Assembly: GCF_003344965.1 (NCBI RefSeq)
Contig: NZ_CP031194.1
Location: forward strand, 6,448,001-6,512,000
From: Streptomyces paludis
GTDB lineage: Bacteria > Actinomycetota > Actinomycetes > Streptomycetales > Streptomycetaceae
DNA: 64,000 bases
Reading direction: 5' to 3'
The translations under genes were made by a program, and so were the position numbers. The notes under the pieces are model-generated. The model made no database searches. It saw only the letters and a program-made list of their open reading frames with translations, and was not told the DNA's origin. Positions 17,091-26,215 of this stretch are shown here, piece after piece (positions within the stretch are counted from its first letter, which is position 1; every line of letters starts with the position of its first letter).

Positions 17091-18041
17091 GTGGGGCTGT
17101 TCCGACGGGGGCCGAAGCGTGACAGCCGTGACACGCCCCGGGACCCCGCGTTCTCCTTCTTCTCGGTCGACGAGGCCGCGCTCTTCCGGGGCCAGGTCCG
17201 GGAGGCGTTCGCGGAGCAGGGCCTGGAGGTCACGCTCTACGCGGACATGGTGACCGACAGCGCCGGCCGCCAGTTCGGTCTGGGCAATCTCGCGGCGGTC
17301 TGCCACAACGACGATCGTGGCCCCCGTGTCTGGGGCGATCTCGCCCGCCGGCACGCCGGGATGGTGCTGCGCACGATGGACGGCCCGTCCGCGCTGGAGA
17401 CCCTGCCGCCCGAGCGGATCCGCGCCCAGCTCTACCCCCGGGTGATCAGCGAGGACAGCCTCGACCCACAGGCGTTCGGCTACGCGCGCTCGGTCGCCCC
17501 CGGGCTGTACGAGGTGCTCGCCCTCGACCTTCCCGAGAGCGTCATGATGCTCACCGACGAGGCGCTGGAGCCGCTCGGCGAGATCCGGCAGCTGCGGGAC
17601 CGCGCGCTGAACAACCTGCGCGGGCTGCCGGTCGAGGGCCGCGAGACGGTCAAGGAGGCCGGCGGCACACGCTTCGAGGTGATCGTCGGGGACTCCTTCT
17701 ACACGGCGAGCCGGGTGCTGGCCCTGGAGTCGGTCGTCCGCCATGTGACGGGCGAGTGGATCCCGCCGGACGGCGCGCTGGTCGCGATGCCCTTCCGGCA
17801 CCAGCTCGCCTTCCACGTCATCCGGGACGCCACGGTCATCCCGTCGCTCGGCTCGATGGCCGCGTTCGCCGCGTCCGGCTTCGAGGACACACCGGGCGCG
17901 ATCAGCCCGTACGTCTACTGGTGGCGCGGCGGCACGCTCACCCAGCTCAGCGCCAAGGACGGCGACGAGCTGCGGATCACCGTCGGCGAGGACTTCCACG
18001 AGCTGCTGGAGCGGCTGACCGCGCGGGACCGCCCGGAGTAG
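17091..18041 (+). CDS. Conserved protein resembling DUF1444
   Basis: 316 aa, soluble. Starts at GTG 17091 because GGAGG lies 8 nt upstream; the in-frame GTG at 17076 overlaps that site. Visible landmarks: FFSVDEAALFRGQVREAF, YEVLALDLPESVMMLTDE, QLRDRALNNLRGLPVEG and a late FHVIRDATVIPSLGSM...SPYVYWWRGG. The RALNNL segment and overall architecture recall DUF1444 (YtpQ-type) proteins of unknown function. No signal peptide or membrane helix. It is followed by the 18.2-kb repeat block and nothing else on its strand. Confidence 0.68.
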   Translation: MGLFRRGPKRDSRDTPRDPAFSFFSVDEAALFRGQVREAFAEQGLEVTLYADMVTDSAGRQFGLGNLAAVCHNDDRGPRVWGDLARRHAGMVLRTMDGPSALETLPPERIRAQLYPRVISEDSLDPQAFGYARSVAPGLYEVLALDLPESVMMLTDEALEPLGEIRQLRDRALNNLRGLPVEGRETVKEAGGTRFEVIVGDSFYTASRVLALESVVRHVTGEWIPPDGALVAMPFRHQLAFHVIRDATVIPSLGSMAAFAASGFEDTPGAISPYVYWWRGGTLTQLSAKDGDELRITVGEDFHELLERLTARDRPE

Positions 18042-18197
18042 ACGGCGGGGCGCGACCGGGGGCCGGTCCGGCCCCGTGGGCCCGGCACGTCCCGTGCCGC
18101 GAGGGTGGCGGCGCCGGACTCCCGGACCGCGTCCACGTGCCGCAGAACGTTCCGCGCTCCTCGCGCCCCAGGCCGTTGTGGAAGGCCGGGGCGACCC

Positions 18198-18640
18198 GCA
18201 CCGCCGAGAGGCCGAAGGTGTGCGGCGACCGTCGCCTCTCGTGCGCGCCCCGCCGGGCTGGTCAGTGCACCGGGCCGGACGGGCCCCGAGTGCCCGCCCC
18301 GTCCGGTGTCGCCCGTACCGGCCGGCTCGCACCGCCGAGAGGCCGAAGGAGTGCGGCGCCCGCCGCTTCTCCCGCCCGCCCCCGCCAGGCCGGTCAGCGG
18401 ACCGGGCGAAACGGGCCCGTGCGCCTGCCCGTACCGGTCGGCCCGCACCGCCGAGAGGCCGAAGGAGTGCGGCGACCGTCGCCTCTCGGGCCCGCCGGGC
18501 GGCGCCCCCGCCTCCCGCGCCCCGCCGCCTCGCGCCCGCCCCGCCGGGCCGGTCAGTGGACCGGGCGGAACGGGCCCCCGTGTGCCCGCCCCGTCCAGTG
18601 CTGGCCGGTGCCGCCGGTGTCGCCTGTACCGGCCGTCGTC
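18198..18640. repeat. Three tandem copies of a multi-hairpin repeat between convergent genes
   Basis: The 658 bp between the convergent genes ending at 18041 and 18700 hold no convincing gene. Three units begin GCACCGCC at 18198, 18329 and 18445 (periods 131 and 116; the third has an insertion of about 50 bp). Each can form hairpin 1 GAGAGGC...GCCTCTC (18206-18240, 18337-18371 with one G-T pair, 18453-18487) and hairpin 2 CCGGTC...GACCGG (18390-18405, 18549-18564; in unit 1 CTGGT...ACCGG at 18258-18273). Units 1 and 3 also have a GC-rich third hairpin with GGGC...GCCC. Substitutions between copies keep pairing possible through G-U. May serve as a bidirectional transcription end or be a dispersed palindromic element. 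Confidence 0.8.
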
Positions 18641-18699
18641 GCGACGAGGGGATCGGCCTCGTGTGCACGGGCGGACCGCGCGCCGGGCTTCGTAATGGA

Positions 18700-19716
18700 T
18701 CAGTCGTTCCACTCCACCCGCTCGCGGAAGTGGTGGAGCAAGCCGTACGGGTACGGCAGGGGGCGGGCGCTCGCTGTGTCGAGTCGCGCGGACTGGGCCG
18801 GGGTCAGGGACCAGCCGGTCGCGCCCAGATTGTCCGTCAGCTGGTCGAGCGTGCGCGCTCCGATGATCGGCGCGGTGACGCCCGGCCGTTCCAGCAGCCA
18901 GCGCAGGGCGACCTGGGCCGGGGTGCGGCCCGTCTCCTCCGCGAGGGCCAGGACGGTGTCGACCACCCGCCAGGTCTCCTCGTTGTCCCGTTCCCGCCAC
19001 ACCTCGCGGCCCTGCTCCCGCTGGGCCCGGGCGCCCCGGCTGCCGGCCGGGGGCTCGGTCATGCCGCGCCGGTACGTGCCGGACAGCCAGCCGGCCTGGA
19101 GCGGGCTCCACGGGATGATGCCGAGGCCCTCCGTCACGCTCAGCGGGGCCAGCTCCCACTCGACCTCGCGGGCGAGCAGGTTGTACAGCGGCTGGAGGCA
19201 GACGTACGGTTCCCAGCCGTGCGCGCGCGCCACGTCCAGCGAGCGCTGGAGCTGGGAGGCGGACAGGTTGCTGGCGCCCAGATAGCGGACCTTCCCCGAG
19301 GTCACGAGCGTGTCGAGGGTGGAGAGGGTCTCCTCTACCGGTGTGTGCGGGTCCCAGACATGCGTCTGGTAGAGGTCGATATGGTCCGTGCCCAGCCGGC
19401 GCAGGCTCGCCTCCACCGCCGAGATGATGTGCTTGCGGTTCAGCCCGCCCGAGTTCGACGCCGGGCCCATCGTGGCCCACACCTTCGTGGCGATCACCAG
19501 CCCGTCCCGGTCGCGCCCCTTCAGCCAGCCGCCGAGCACCTCCTCCGCGACACCGTGCCCGTACAGATCGGCCGTGTCGATGAAGGTGCCGCCCGCCTCG
19601 GTGAAGGCGTCGAGGATACGGTGCGCCTCGGCCTCGTCGTCCTTCGTGAAGGTCATCGTGCCCAGACACAGCTCGCTGACGCGGAGTCCCGTCCTGCCCA
19701 GATATCTCTGTTCCAT
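18700..19716 (-). CDS. Aldo/keto reductase
   Basis: 338 aa, cytosolic NADPH-dependent TIM-barrel oxidoreductase. Family marks: [23 protein letters not shown] start, catalytic [18 protein letters not shown] (Asp and Tyr), VIATKVW (Lys), [11 protein letters not shown] (His), and the cofactor loop [14 protein letters not shown]. Resembles the YajO/Tas-like AKR group acting on small aldehydes. ATG 19716; treZ (minus strand) lies 75 bp upstream. Its 3' end abuts the 18.2-kb repeat block. Substrate unknown. Confidence 0.92.
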   Translation of the reverse strand: MEQRYLGRTGLRVSELCLGTMTFTKDDEAEAHRILDAFTEAGGTFIDTADLYGHGVAEEVLGGWLKGRDRDGLVIATKVWATMGPASNSGGLNRKHIISAVEASLRRLGTDHIDLYQTHVWDPHTPVEETLSTLDTLVTSGKVRYLGASNLSASQLQRSLDVARAHGWEPYVCLQPLYNLLAREVEWELAPLSVTEGLGIIPWSPLQAGWLSGTYRRGMTEPPAGSRGARAQREQGREVWRERDNEETWRVVDTVLALAEETGRTPAQVALRWLLERPGVTAPIIGARTLDQLTDNLGATGWSLTPAQSARLDTASARPLPYPYGLLHHFRERVEWND

Positions 19717-19791
19717 GGCGAGGACGCTAGATGTTGAAGTGCACCCGAAGGCAAGGGAGTTGGGCCGGGCAGAGGCGCGTCATTTCCGGTC

Positions 19792-21609
19792 TCAGGCGTC
19801 CGCCAGCACCGCGCACGACTCCGCCGCCAGCCGCAGCACCCCGTCCCCGGCCGGCTCCGGCATACGGTCCCACGAGGCCAGTACGCGGAACCCGCCGCCG
19901 CCGTCGAGGGGGATCTCCACCGGCTCCCCCGACAGATTCACCGCCACCCGCAGCTCGCCCCTGCGGTACGTCAGCCAGCGCGCCGCCCCGTCGTACGCCA
20001 CCCGTACCGCCGCCAGGTCCGGATCGGACAGGTCCGGCTGGCCGTGCCGGAGCGCGATCAGCTCGCCGTACCAGGCCAGCAGCCGTGCGTGCGGTTCCGT
20101 CACCCGCTCCGAGCGGTCCAGGCAGGAGCGGTCCCGGGTCGCCGGGTCCTGCGGGTCGGGGATGGACTCGGCCGCCCAGCCGTGCGCCGCGAACTCCCGC
20201 CGCCGGCCCTTGCTGATGGCCTCGGCCAGCACCGGATCGGGGTGGTCGGTGAAGAACTGCCAGGGGGTGGACGCGCCCCACTCCTCGCCCATGAAGAGCA
20301 TCGGCGTGTGCGGCCCGGTCAGGACGAGCGTGGCGGCGCAGGCCAGCAGTCCGGGGGAGAGCGTGGCGGAGAGCCGGTCGCCCAGGGCGCGGTTGCCGAT
20401 CTGGTCATGGGTCTGCGCGTAGCCGAGGAACCGGTGCGCGGGGGTGTCCGTACGGTCGACGGGCCGGCCGTGCGAGCGGCCCCGGAAGCTCGAATACGTA
20501 CCGTCGTGGAAGAAGACACGGGTGAGTGTCTTGGCGAGCGCGGCGAGCGGATCGCGCGCGAAGTCGGCGTAGTAGCCCTGGGATTCACCGGTGAGCGCGG
20601 TGTGCAGGGCATGGTGGAAGTCGTCGTTCCACTGCGCGTGCAGCCCGAGCCCGCCGCGTGCGCGCGGGGTGGTCGTACGGGGGTCGTTGAGGTCGGACTC
20701 GGCGATCAGGAAGAGCGGGCGGCGCACGGCGCCGGAGAGTTCGTCGACCGCCGTGGACAGCTCCTCCAGGAACGTCAGCGCGCGGTCGTCCGCGAGCGCG
20801 TGCACGGCGTCCAGCCGCAGCCCGTCGAGCCGGAAGTCCCGCAGCCAGGCCAGCGCGCTGCCCAGCAGATACGCCCGCACCTCGTCCGAGCCGGGCGCGT
20901 CGAGATTGACGGCGGCGCCCCACGGTGTGTGGTGCGTATCGGTGAAGTACGGTCCGAAGCGCGGCAGATGGTTGCCGGCGGGCCCGAGGTGGTTGTGGAC
21001 CACGTCGAGCACGACGCCCAGCCCGAGCGCGTGCGCCGCGTCGACGAAGCGCTTCAGACCCGCCGGGCCGCCGTACGGTTCGTGCACCGCCCAGAGCGAT
21101 ACGCCCTCGTACCCCCACCCGTGGGTCCCGGGGAAGGGACACACCGGCATCAGCTCGACATGGGTGATGCCCAGCTCGGCCAGCGGGGCGAGCCGGGCCG
21201 CCGCCGCGTCGAACGTGCCCTCGCGGGTGAACGTCCCGATGTGCAGCTCGTAGAGGACCGCGCCGGGCAGCCCCCGGCCCGGCCACGGGACGCGCCACTC
21301 GTACGCGTCCTGGTCGACGACGGCGCTGAGGCCGTCCGGGCCGTCCGGCTGGCGCCGGGAGCGCGGATCGGGGAGTACGGGCCCGCCGTCCAGCGCGAAG
21401 CCGTAGCGCGTGCTGTCGGCGGCGGCGCCGGGCGCCTCGGCCGTCCACCAGCCGGGACGCCCGGGGTCGGGGCGCATGGGCAGACCGGCGGGGGAGGTGT
21501 CGGCGGGGTCGGGGCCGGGTGGTGTGTCCGTGTCCGCGCCCGCGCCCGTGTCCGCGAACTTCAGCACGACCCCGTCCCGCGCCTGTGGTGCCCACACCTC
21601 GAACTGCAC
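19792..21609 (-). CDS. treZ: Malto-oligosyltrehalose trehalohydrolase
   Basis: 605 aa, GH13 enzyme that releases trehalose from maltooligosyl-trehalose. N-terminal beta-domain (FEVWAPQARDGVVLKF), then the GH13 barrel: VVLDVVHNHLGPAGNH, catalytic nucleophile in LDGLRLDAVHAL (about 262-273), acid/base in LFLIAESD, and the TreZ-typical THDQIGNRALGDR and MLFMGEEWGASTPWQFFTDH. GTG 21609 is chosen for the GAGGGGAA site upstream. A low-complexity stretch (about 25-45, ADTGAGADTDTPPGPDP) interrupts the N-domain. Works with TreY and TreX; all three are on this strand but not contiguous. Confidence 0.95.
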   Translation of the reverse strand: MQFEVWAPQARDGVVLKFADTGAGADTDTPPGPDPADTSPAGLPMRPDPGRPGWWTAEAPGAAADSTRYGFALDGGPVLPDPRSRRQPDGPDGLSAVVDQDAYEWRVPWPGRGLPGAVLYELHIGTFTREGTFDAAAARLAPLAELGITHVELMPVCPFPGTHGWGYEGVSLWAVHEPYGGPAGLKRFVDAAHALGLGVVLDVVHNHLGPAGNHLPRFGPYFTDTHHTPWGAAVNLDAPGSDEVRAYLLGSALAWLRDFRLDGLRLDAVHALADDRALTFLEELSTAVDELSGAVRRPLFLIAESDLNDPRTTTPRARGGLGLHAQWNDDFHHALHTALTGESQGYYADFARDPLAALAKTLTRVFFHDGTYSSFRGRSHGRPVDRTDTPAHRFLGYAQTHDQIGNRALGDRLSATLSPGLLACAATLVLTGPHTPMLFMGEEWGASTPWQFFTDHPDPVLAEAISKGRRREFAAHGWAAESIPDPQDPATRDRSCLDRSERVTEPHARLLAWYGELIALRHGQPDLSDPDLAAVRVAYDGAARWLTYRRGELRVAVNLSGEPVEIPLDGGGGFRVLASWDRMPEPAGDGVLRLAAESCAVLADA

Positions 21610-21758
21610 GGGCGGTTCCCCTCTGTCTGCTGTCCGGTGTCTCCCCTGTCTCCCCATGGTGGCAAGAGTGGCGGCGCGGGGCGCGGCGATCGCGGCGAAT
21701 CGGGTGGAACGGGGGATCGTCTGGACACCTCGCGCCCGTCCGACGGACAATCACCAGC

Positions 21759-22307
21759 GTGACGTCCTCCCCCGAGTTCCACACGTACCCCGAGCGGCTC
21801 TCCGACGCCGAGCGGGACCGTGTGCTCGCGGTGCTCAGGGAGGGCGCGGCCCAGGGGAAGCTGTCCCACGACACCTTTCTGCGCCGGATGGATCTCGCGC
21901 TGGCCGCCCGCCGGGTCGAGGAGCTGAAGCCGCTCACCGCCGATCTCGACACCGAATCCCCTTGGTCCCGGCTGCTGTTCGGCACGGTGGGCCGGGTGTC
22001 GGCCTTCACCCAGCGGCTGCGCAGGACCTGGCAGGCGGAGAAGCTGCCGAAGCTGCTGCTGCCCCAGGCCGGCCCGTACCCACTGCGCATCGGCCGCGAT
22101 CCGCTGAACGGACTGCGCCTCAGCCATGACACGGTCTCCCGGCTGCACGCCGAACTGACCCTGCGGGACGGGCTGTGGATCCTCCGCGACCTCGGCTCGA
22201 CCAACGGCACCACCGTCAACGGGCGCCGGGTGACGACGACGGCCGTGGTGCGGGACGGGGACATGGTCGGCTTCGGGGAGATGACGTTCCGGCTCGCCTC
22301 GGACTGA
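21759..22307 (+). CDS. DUF1707 and FHA domain protein
   Basis: 182 aa. Residues about 10-65 match DUF1707 (RLSDAERDRVLAVLREGAAQ, then the ALAARRVEELKPLTADL end). The C-terminal half is a forkhead-associated domain: LRIGRDPLNGLRLSHDTVSRLHAELTL and LGSTNGTTVNGRRV include the phosphothreonine-binding Arg, Ser, His and Asn. It would read Thr phosphorylation by Ser/Thr kinases. No membrane segment. GTG 21759; divergent from treZ over 149 bp and convergent on the LPMO gene. A kinase partner is not in the window. Confidence 0.9.
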   Translation: MTSSPEFHTYPERLSDAERDRVLAVLREGAAQGKLSHDTFLRRMDLALAARRVEELKPLTADLDTESPWSRLLFGTVGRVSAFTQRLRRTWQAEKLPKLLLPQAGPYPLRIGRDPLNGLRLSHDTVSRLHAELTLRDGLWILRDLGSTNGTTVNGRRVTTTAVVRDGDMVGFGEMTFRLASD

Positions 22308-22356
22308 CCCGGACGCGTCTCGGACTGACCCGGAGTCGCCCGCGCTGACCCGGGCG

Positions 22357-22389
22357 CCCCCCGGACCGCCCCGGGCTCGCTCCGGGGGG
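22357..22389. terminator. GC-rich hairpin between convergent FHA and LPMO genes
   Basis: CCCCCCGGA (22357-22365) pairs with TCCGGGGGG (22381-22389), with flanking GGGC/GCCC able to extend it imperfectly. No T-tract. A 15-bp direct repeat TCGGACTGACCCGGA precedes it just after the FHA stop. Probably a bidirectional end. Confidence 0.55.
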
Positions 22390-22453
22390 CCCGGCCCGCC
22401 GTCACAGGGTGGGGGTGGAGACGACGGGCCGGGGGTCCCAGGGGCGTACGGGG

Positions 22454-23521
22454 TCAGTGGACCGTGCAGACCGGGACCGAGGCGTCCAGTGCGCCGCCGC
22501 TCCCGACGTAACTGAACGTCGCCGAGGCGCCTGGCGCCAGCTTGCCGTTCCAGTCGGCGTTATGGACCATGACCTGCTGTCCGCCGTAGGTGGCGCTGCC
22601 GTTCCAGAGGCTCTCCACCTTCTGGCCCGACGGCAGGGTGAACTCGACCATCCAGCCGAGGATCGTGTTCGGGCCGGTGTTCTTCACGGTGACATCGGCC
22701 TGGTAGCCGCCCGACCACGAGTTCGTGGCCTTGCGGGTGGAAGTGCAGGTCGCCGTCGGGTCGGTCGGCGGGTCGGTCGGGGTGGTGCCGGGCTCGCCCA
22801 CGCCGGTCACCTCACCCTTGCCACCGTCGAAGACCACGTCCGAGCAGCTGTAGAACGTCTCGTTGCTGTCCGAGCGCTGCCACACCATGTAGATGATGTG
22901 CCGGCCGCTCTTGCCGCTCGGCAGATTGCCCTTCCACTTGTACGCGCCCTCGACCGTACCCACCTGGCCCGTGACGGCCGGGTGGTCGACGGTCAGGAAC
23001 GGGCTGGACTCCAGCATGTCCCAGGTGAACGTCTTCGTGGGGTCGAAGCCGTCCTTGGTCACGTACACGTAGAACCAGCCCGGGTGCGCGGCCCAGGCGT
23101 TGTAGGAGAAGTCGAGCGACGCGCCCGAGGTGAGGTGGGTCAGCGGCCAGTCGTTACGGGCCGCGTTGTAGCCGCTGAACGTGGTGTTGCCACCGCTGCA
23201 CTGCTGGCCGTCGGGGATGAAGCCCTTGGTCCGGCCGGCACCGTCGGAGCGCAGGACGGAGAACCAGTTGTAGAGCGGGGTGGTGCCGCTCTCCGCCACG
23301 GCGGCCTTACAGGCGGGGTTGATGGGTTTGATCTCACCGGTGCTGGTGAGGCCGTCGCGCCAGCACATGAACGTGCGGCTGGCGGGCTGCATCGGGGTGC
23401 CGTGGGCGTCCGAGGAGCCGCTGCTGGTCACGACCAGCGCGAGGGCGGGGAGGACGGCGAGCAGAACGAGGAGTACGACTCTGCGGGGATGGTTCGACAG
23501 CCACAGTGGGGGGCGTTTCAT
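22454..23521 (-). CDS. Secreted lytic polysaccharide monooxygenase, AA10 with CBM2
   Basis: 355 aa. Signal peptide to about residue 39, then mature His40 (DA-HGTPMQPASRTF), the N-terminal ligand of the copper histidine brace; the second His is at about 146 in AWAAHPGWFYVYVTK. AA10 domain 40-233, Thr/Pro linker 234-256 (TTPTDPPTDP), CBM2 257-355 with SWSGGYQADVTVKNTG, NSWSGG and WNGSATYGG Trp positions. Cleaves crystalline cellulose (or chitin) oxidatively outside the cell; CBM2 favours cellulose. ATG 23521 follows AAGGGACT. A CebR-type operator lies 149 bp upstream, arguing for cello-oligosaccharide induction. Confidence 0.95.
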   Translation of the reverse strand: MKRPPLWLSNHPRRVVLLVLLAVLPALALVVTSSGSSDAHGTPMQPASRTFMCWRDGLTSTGEIKPINPACKAAVAESGTTPLYNWFSVLRSDGAGRTKGFIPDGQQCSGGNTTFSGYNAARNDWPLTHLTSGASLDFSYNAWAAHPGWFYVYVTKDGFDPTKTFTWDMLESSPFLTVDHPAVTGQVGTVEGAYKWKGNLPSGKSGRHIIYMVWQRSDSNETFYSCSDVVFDGGKGEVTGVGEPGTTPTDPPTDPTATCTSTRKATNSWSGGYQADVTVKNTGPNTILGWMVEFTLPSGQKVESLWNGSATYGGQQVMVHNADWNGKLAPGASATFSYVGSGGALDASVPVCTVH

Positions 23522-23616
23522 CGCGCGAGTCCCTTCGGCGAGTTGGACGCGGGTGGTGGTGCCGTTCGTGGTGTGCCGGGAGCCGGCGGGGCGACCGCCG
23601 TGAGCACGGACCGCCG

Positions 23617-23652
23617 TGATCACGAATTGAAGTGATCATGAATTGGAGTGAT
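23617..23652. repeat. 16-bp tandem direct repeat upstream of LPMO
   Basis: TGATCA(C/T)GAATTG(A/G)AG occurs at 23617 and 23633, followed by a partial third TGATCATGA at 23649. Each copy contains the palindrome TGATCA or its one-base variant. It lies between the LPMO start and the CebR-type operator. An additional regulator site or promoter spacer is possible. Confidence 0.7.
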
Positions 23653-23669
23653 CATGACAATCGCTGGGG

Positions 23670-23685
23670 ATGGGAGCGCTCCCAT
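23670..23685. promoter_or_regulatory. CebR-type operator (cellulose regulon)
   Basis: ATGGGAGCGCTCCCAT is a perfect 16-bp palindrome containing the 14-bp TGGGAGCGCTCCCA motif known as the binding site of the LacI-family repressor CebR in Streptomyces. It lies between the treY stop (23787) and the LPMO start (23521), on the side needed for control of the LPMO gene. CebR is released by cellobiose or cellotriose. No cebR gene is in the window. Confidence 0.9.
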
Positions 23686-23786
23686 TTCGGAACGTAGCGC
23701 GGCTCCGGCACTCTGTAAACGCCTGGCGCACCGGTTTTTCCAGGCGGGCCCGCACCGCCGCCCTTCCGGCACGGGCCGGCCGTCCC

Positions 23787-26144
23787 TCAGACCGCCGACA
23801 GCAGCGCCACCGGCAGCCCCGCCAGCAGCTCGCCCAGCCGCACCGTCCCCGACACCTCGCTCCCCGTCAGCACATCCCGCCACCGCCCCGCCGGCAGCTC
23901 CAGCTCCGTGGCCCCCCAGCCGCCGGCCCGCTCCAGACCGTACGGAAGCCGTGTCACCACCGTCACCACCTTGCCGGTCCGCGCGAACGCCAGGCAGTGC
24001 GCCGCCGCCGGACCCGTCGCCGGCAGCGGGGTGTACGTCCCCGACTCGCCGAACACCCCGGGCCGCTCCCGGCGCAGCCGCAGCGCCGCCGTCGTCACCA
24101 CCGTCCGGTCGTCCGGCGGGCCCGTCCGGAACGGCCGCCGGTTGTCCGGGTCCACCAGCGCCACGTACTCGCGCTCCGTGCCCTGGTAGAGATCGGGCAC
24201 GCCCGGCATCGTCAGCTGCACCAGCGCCGCGCCGAGCGCCCCGGCCCGTACGTACGGCGCGAGCGCCCGGTTGAACTCGGCGACCGTCCGCCGTGCCTGC
24301 CCGGCCGGACCGGCCTCGACGAAGTCCGTCACCGCCCGCTCGTACAGCGGATCCGGCTCCGTCCAGCTGGTGTGCAGACCGGCCTCCCGTACGGACTTGA
24401 GCAGCGCGGGCACCATCCGCGCGCCCTCCGGGAGGCTGCCGTCCGACGCCGGGGTGAAGCCCACCGCCGTCTGCCACGCCTGCCACGCCACCTGCGGATC
24501 CGGCGCGGGCGCCCCCGTCGCGGCCGTCACCTCCGCGACCTGGTCCAGCAGTTCGTCCCACCGCTCCGGGCACTGGGACAGCACGGCGATCCCGGCCCGC
24601 ACGTCCGCGCTGCGCTTGGTGTCGTGCGTGGTCAGCACCGTCCCGGTGGCCGGCCAGTCGCGCGCCAGCCGCAGGCAGTACGCGTGGAAGCGCTCCGGCG
24701 ACACGGCGGGCTCCCCGGGATCGCCGCCCACCTCGTTCGCGGAGAGCAGCGGCACATAGCGGTAGAACGCCGTGTCCTCCACCGACTTGGCCCGCAGCGC
24801 GGACGCGGTCTGGGCGAAGCGCGCGCAGAACGCGGCCCGGTCGGGGCCCGGGCCGAGCCGGCCGAGGGCCAGCTCCCGCACCACGTCCACGGCCGTCGCC
24901 TCCCGCTCCACCGTGAACACCGCCTTCGCCTGCCGGACCGCCTCCTCCGGCACCGCCGCCTCCGCCGCCTCCGGGCAGGGGCCGCCCGCCGTCACGTACG
25001 GCCGGTAGACCGGCACCCGGACGAGCAGCTCCCGGACCGCCGTCCGCAGCGCCCACGGCGCGTGGTCGCGCAGCGCCGGGTCCGCCGCGCAGACCCGCTC
25101 CGCCGTCCGGACGAGCGCGTCGGTCTCGGCGGCCAGCTCGTGGAAGAGCACCTTGTACGCGGCCCGCCGCACGGTCCCCGGCCAGTAGCCGCCCCGGTCC
25201 CCGACGGGCGCCGCGATCTCGCGGTAGCGCCGCTCCAGCGCCGCCGCGCCCGCCGGGTCGGTGAAGACCCCGTCGATATGGCGCAGCGCGTCGTACCCGG
25301 TGGTCCCGGCGACCGGCCAGCCGGCCGGGAGCACCTCGTCGGCGGTGAGGATCTTCTCCACCACCGTCCAGCAGCCGCCGGTCGCCTCGTTCAGCCGGCG
25401 CAGATACGCCTCCGGGTCGGCGAGCCCGTCCGGGTGGTCGACGCGCAGCCCCTCGACCACCCCGTCCCGTACCAGCTCCAGGATCTTGGCGTGGGTCGCG
25501 TCGAACACCTCCGGGTCCTCGACGCGCAGCCCGATCAGCTCGGAGACGGTGAAGAACCGGCGGTAGTTCAGCTCCGTACGGGCCAGGCGCCACCACGCGA
25601 GCCGGTAGTGCTGGGCGTCCAGCAGCGCGGGCAGCGGGAGACGCTCCGTCCCGGGCGCCAGCGGGAAACGCAGCTCCGCGCCGTGGCACAGCTCGCCGTC
25701 CTCGACCCGCAGGGCGCCCAGCTCGTCCCCGACCGGGCCGGGCAGCACCGGCAGCAGCACCTTGCCGCCGCCCGCCGCCCAGTCGATGTCGAACCAGCGC
25801 GCGTACGGCGAGTCCGGGCCGTCCCGCAGCACCTCCCGCAGCGCCGTGTTGTGGCGGGGCGAGGCGGCCATGTGGTTGGGCACGATGTCGAGCACGATCC
25901 CCAGCCCGTACTCCCGCGCCCGCGCCGCCAGCTTCCGCAGCCCCTCCTCGCCGCCCAGCTCGGCCCGTACGGCACTGTGGTCGGTCACGTCGTAGCCGTG
26001 TGCCGAGCCGGGCACGGCCTCCAGGACCGGCGACAGATGGAGATGGGAGACCCCGAGCGCGGCGAGATACGGCACGACCCGCGCGGCCGCCGGGAACGGG
26101 AAGTCCGGCTGGAGCTGGAGCCGGTAGGTAGCGGTGGGCGTCAT
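23787..26144 (-). CDS. treY: Malto-oligosyltrehalose synthase
   Basis: 785 aa, GH13 enzyme that isomerises the reducing-end alpha-1,4 bond of maltodextrins to alpha-1,1. Seen: start MTPTATYRLQLQPDFPF with VSHLHLSPVLEAVPGSAHGYDV, then VLDIVPNHMA, catalytic EGLRVDHPDGLADP (nucleophile Asp), WTVVEKIL (Glu) and TVLTTHDTKRSADVRAR-type region, and a late LTMPGVPDLYQGTE. Length is normal. ATG 26144 lacks a strong ribosome site but no better start exists. It pairs functionally with TreZ (19792) and the debranching enzyme at 27099; a GNAT gene sits 71 bp upstream on the same strand. Confidence 0.96.
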   Translation of the reverse strand: MTPTATYRLQLQPDFPFPAAARVVPYLAALGVSHLHLSPVLEAVPGSAHGYDVTDHSAVRAELGGEEGLRKLAARAREYGLGIVLDIVPNHMAASPRHNTALREVLRDGPDSPYARWFDIDWAAGGGKVLLPVLPGPVGDELGALRVEDGELCHGAELRFPLAPGTERLPLPALLDAQHYRLAWWRLARTELNYRRFFTVSELIGLRVEDPEVFDATHAKILELVRDGVVEGLRVDHPDGLADPEAYLRRLNEATGGCWTVVEKILTADEVLPAGWPVAGTTGYDALRHIDGVFTDPAGAAALERRYREIAAPVGDRGGYWPGTVRRAAYKVLFHELAAETDALVRTAERVCAADPALRDHAPWALRTAVRELLVRVPVYRPYVTAGGPCPEAAEAAVPEEAVRQAKAVFTVEREATAVDVVRELALGRLGPGPDRAAFCARFAQTASALRAKSVEDTAFYRYVPLLSANEVGGDPGEPAVSPERFHAYCLRLARDWPATGTVLTTHDTKRSADVRAGIAVLSQCPERWDELLDQVAEVTAATGAPAPDPQVAWQAWQTAVGFTPASDGSLPEGARMVPALLKSVREAGLHTSWTEPDPLYERAVTDFVEAGPAGQARRTVAEFNRALAPYVRAGALGAALVQLTMPGVPDLYQGTEREYVALVDPDNRRPFRTGPPDDRTVVTTAALRLRRERPGVFGESGTYTPLPATGPAAAHCLAFARTGKVVTVVTRLPYGLERAGGWGATELELPAGRWRDVLTGSEVSGTVRLGELLAGLPVALLSAV

Positions 26145-26215
26145 ACGGACGTAAGTACCCCGGAAACCGGGTGATGCGCCATACGGGACAGCCGGTTGCT
26201 CATGCCTTGTCCGCA

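Noticed and set aside
18076..18699. Protein-coding gene across the hairpin repeat block
   Set aside because: Frames in all phases show Arg/Pro/Ala-rich repeats caused by the DNA repeat; none has a start with ribosome site or a recognisable domain.
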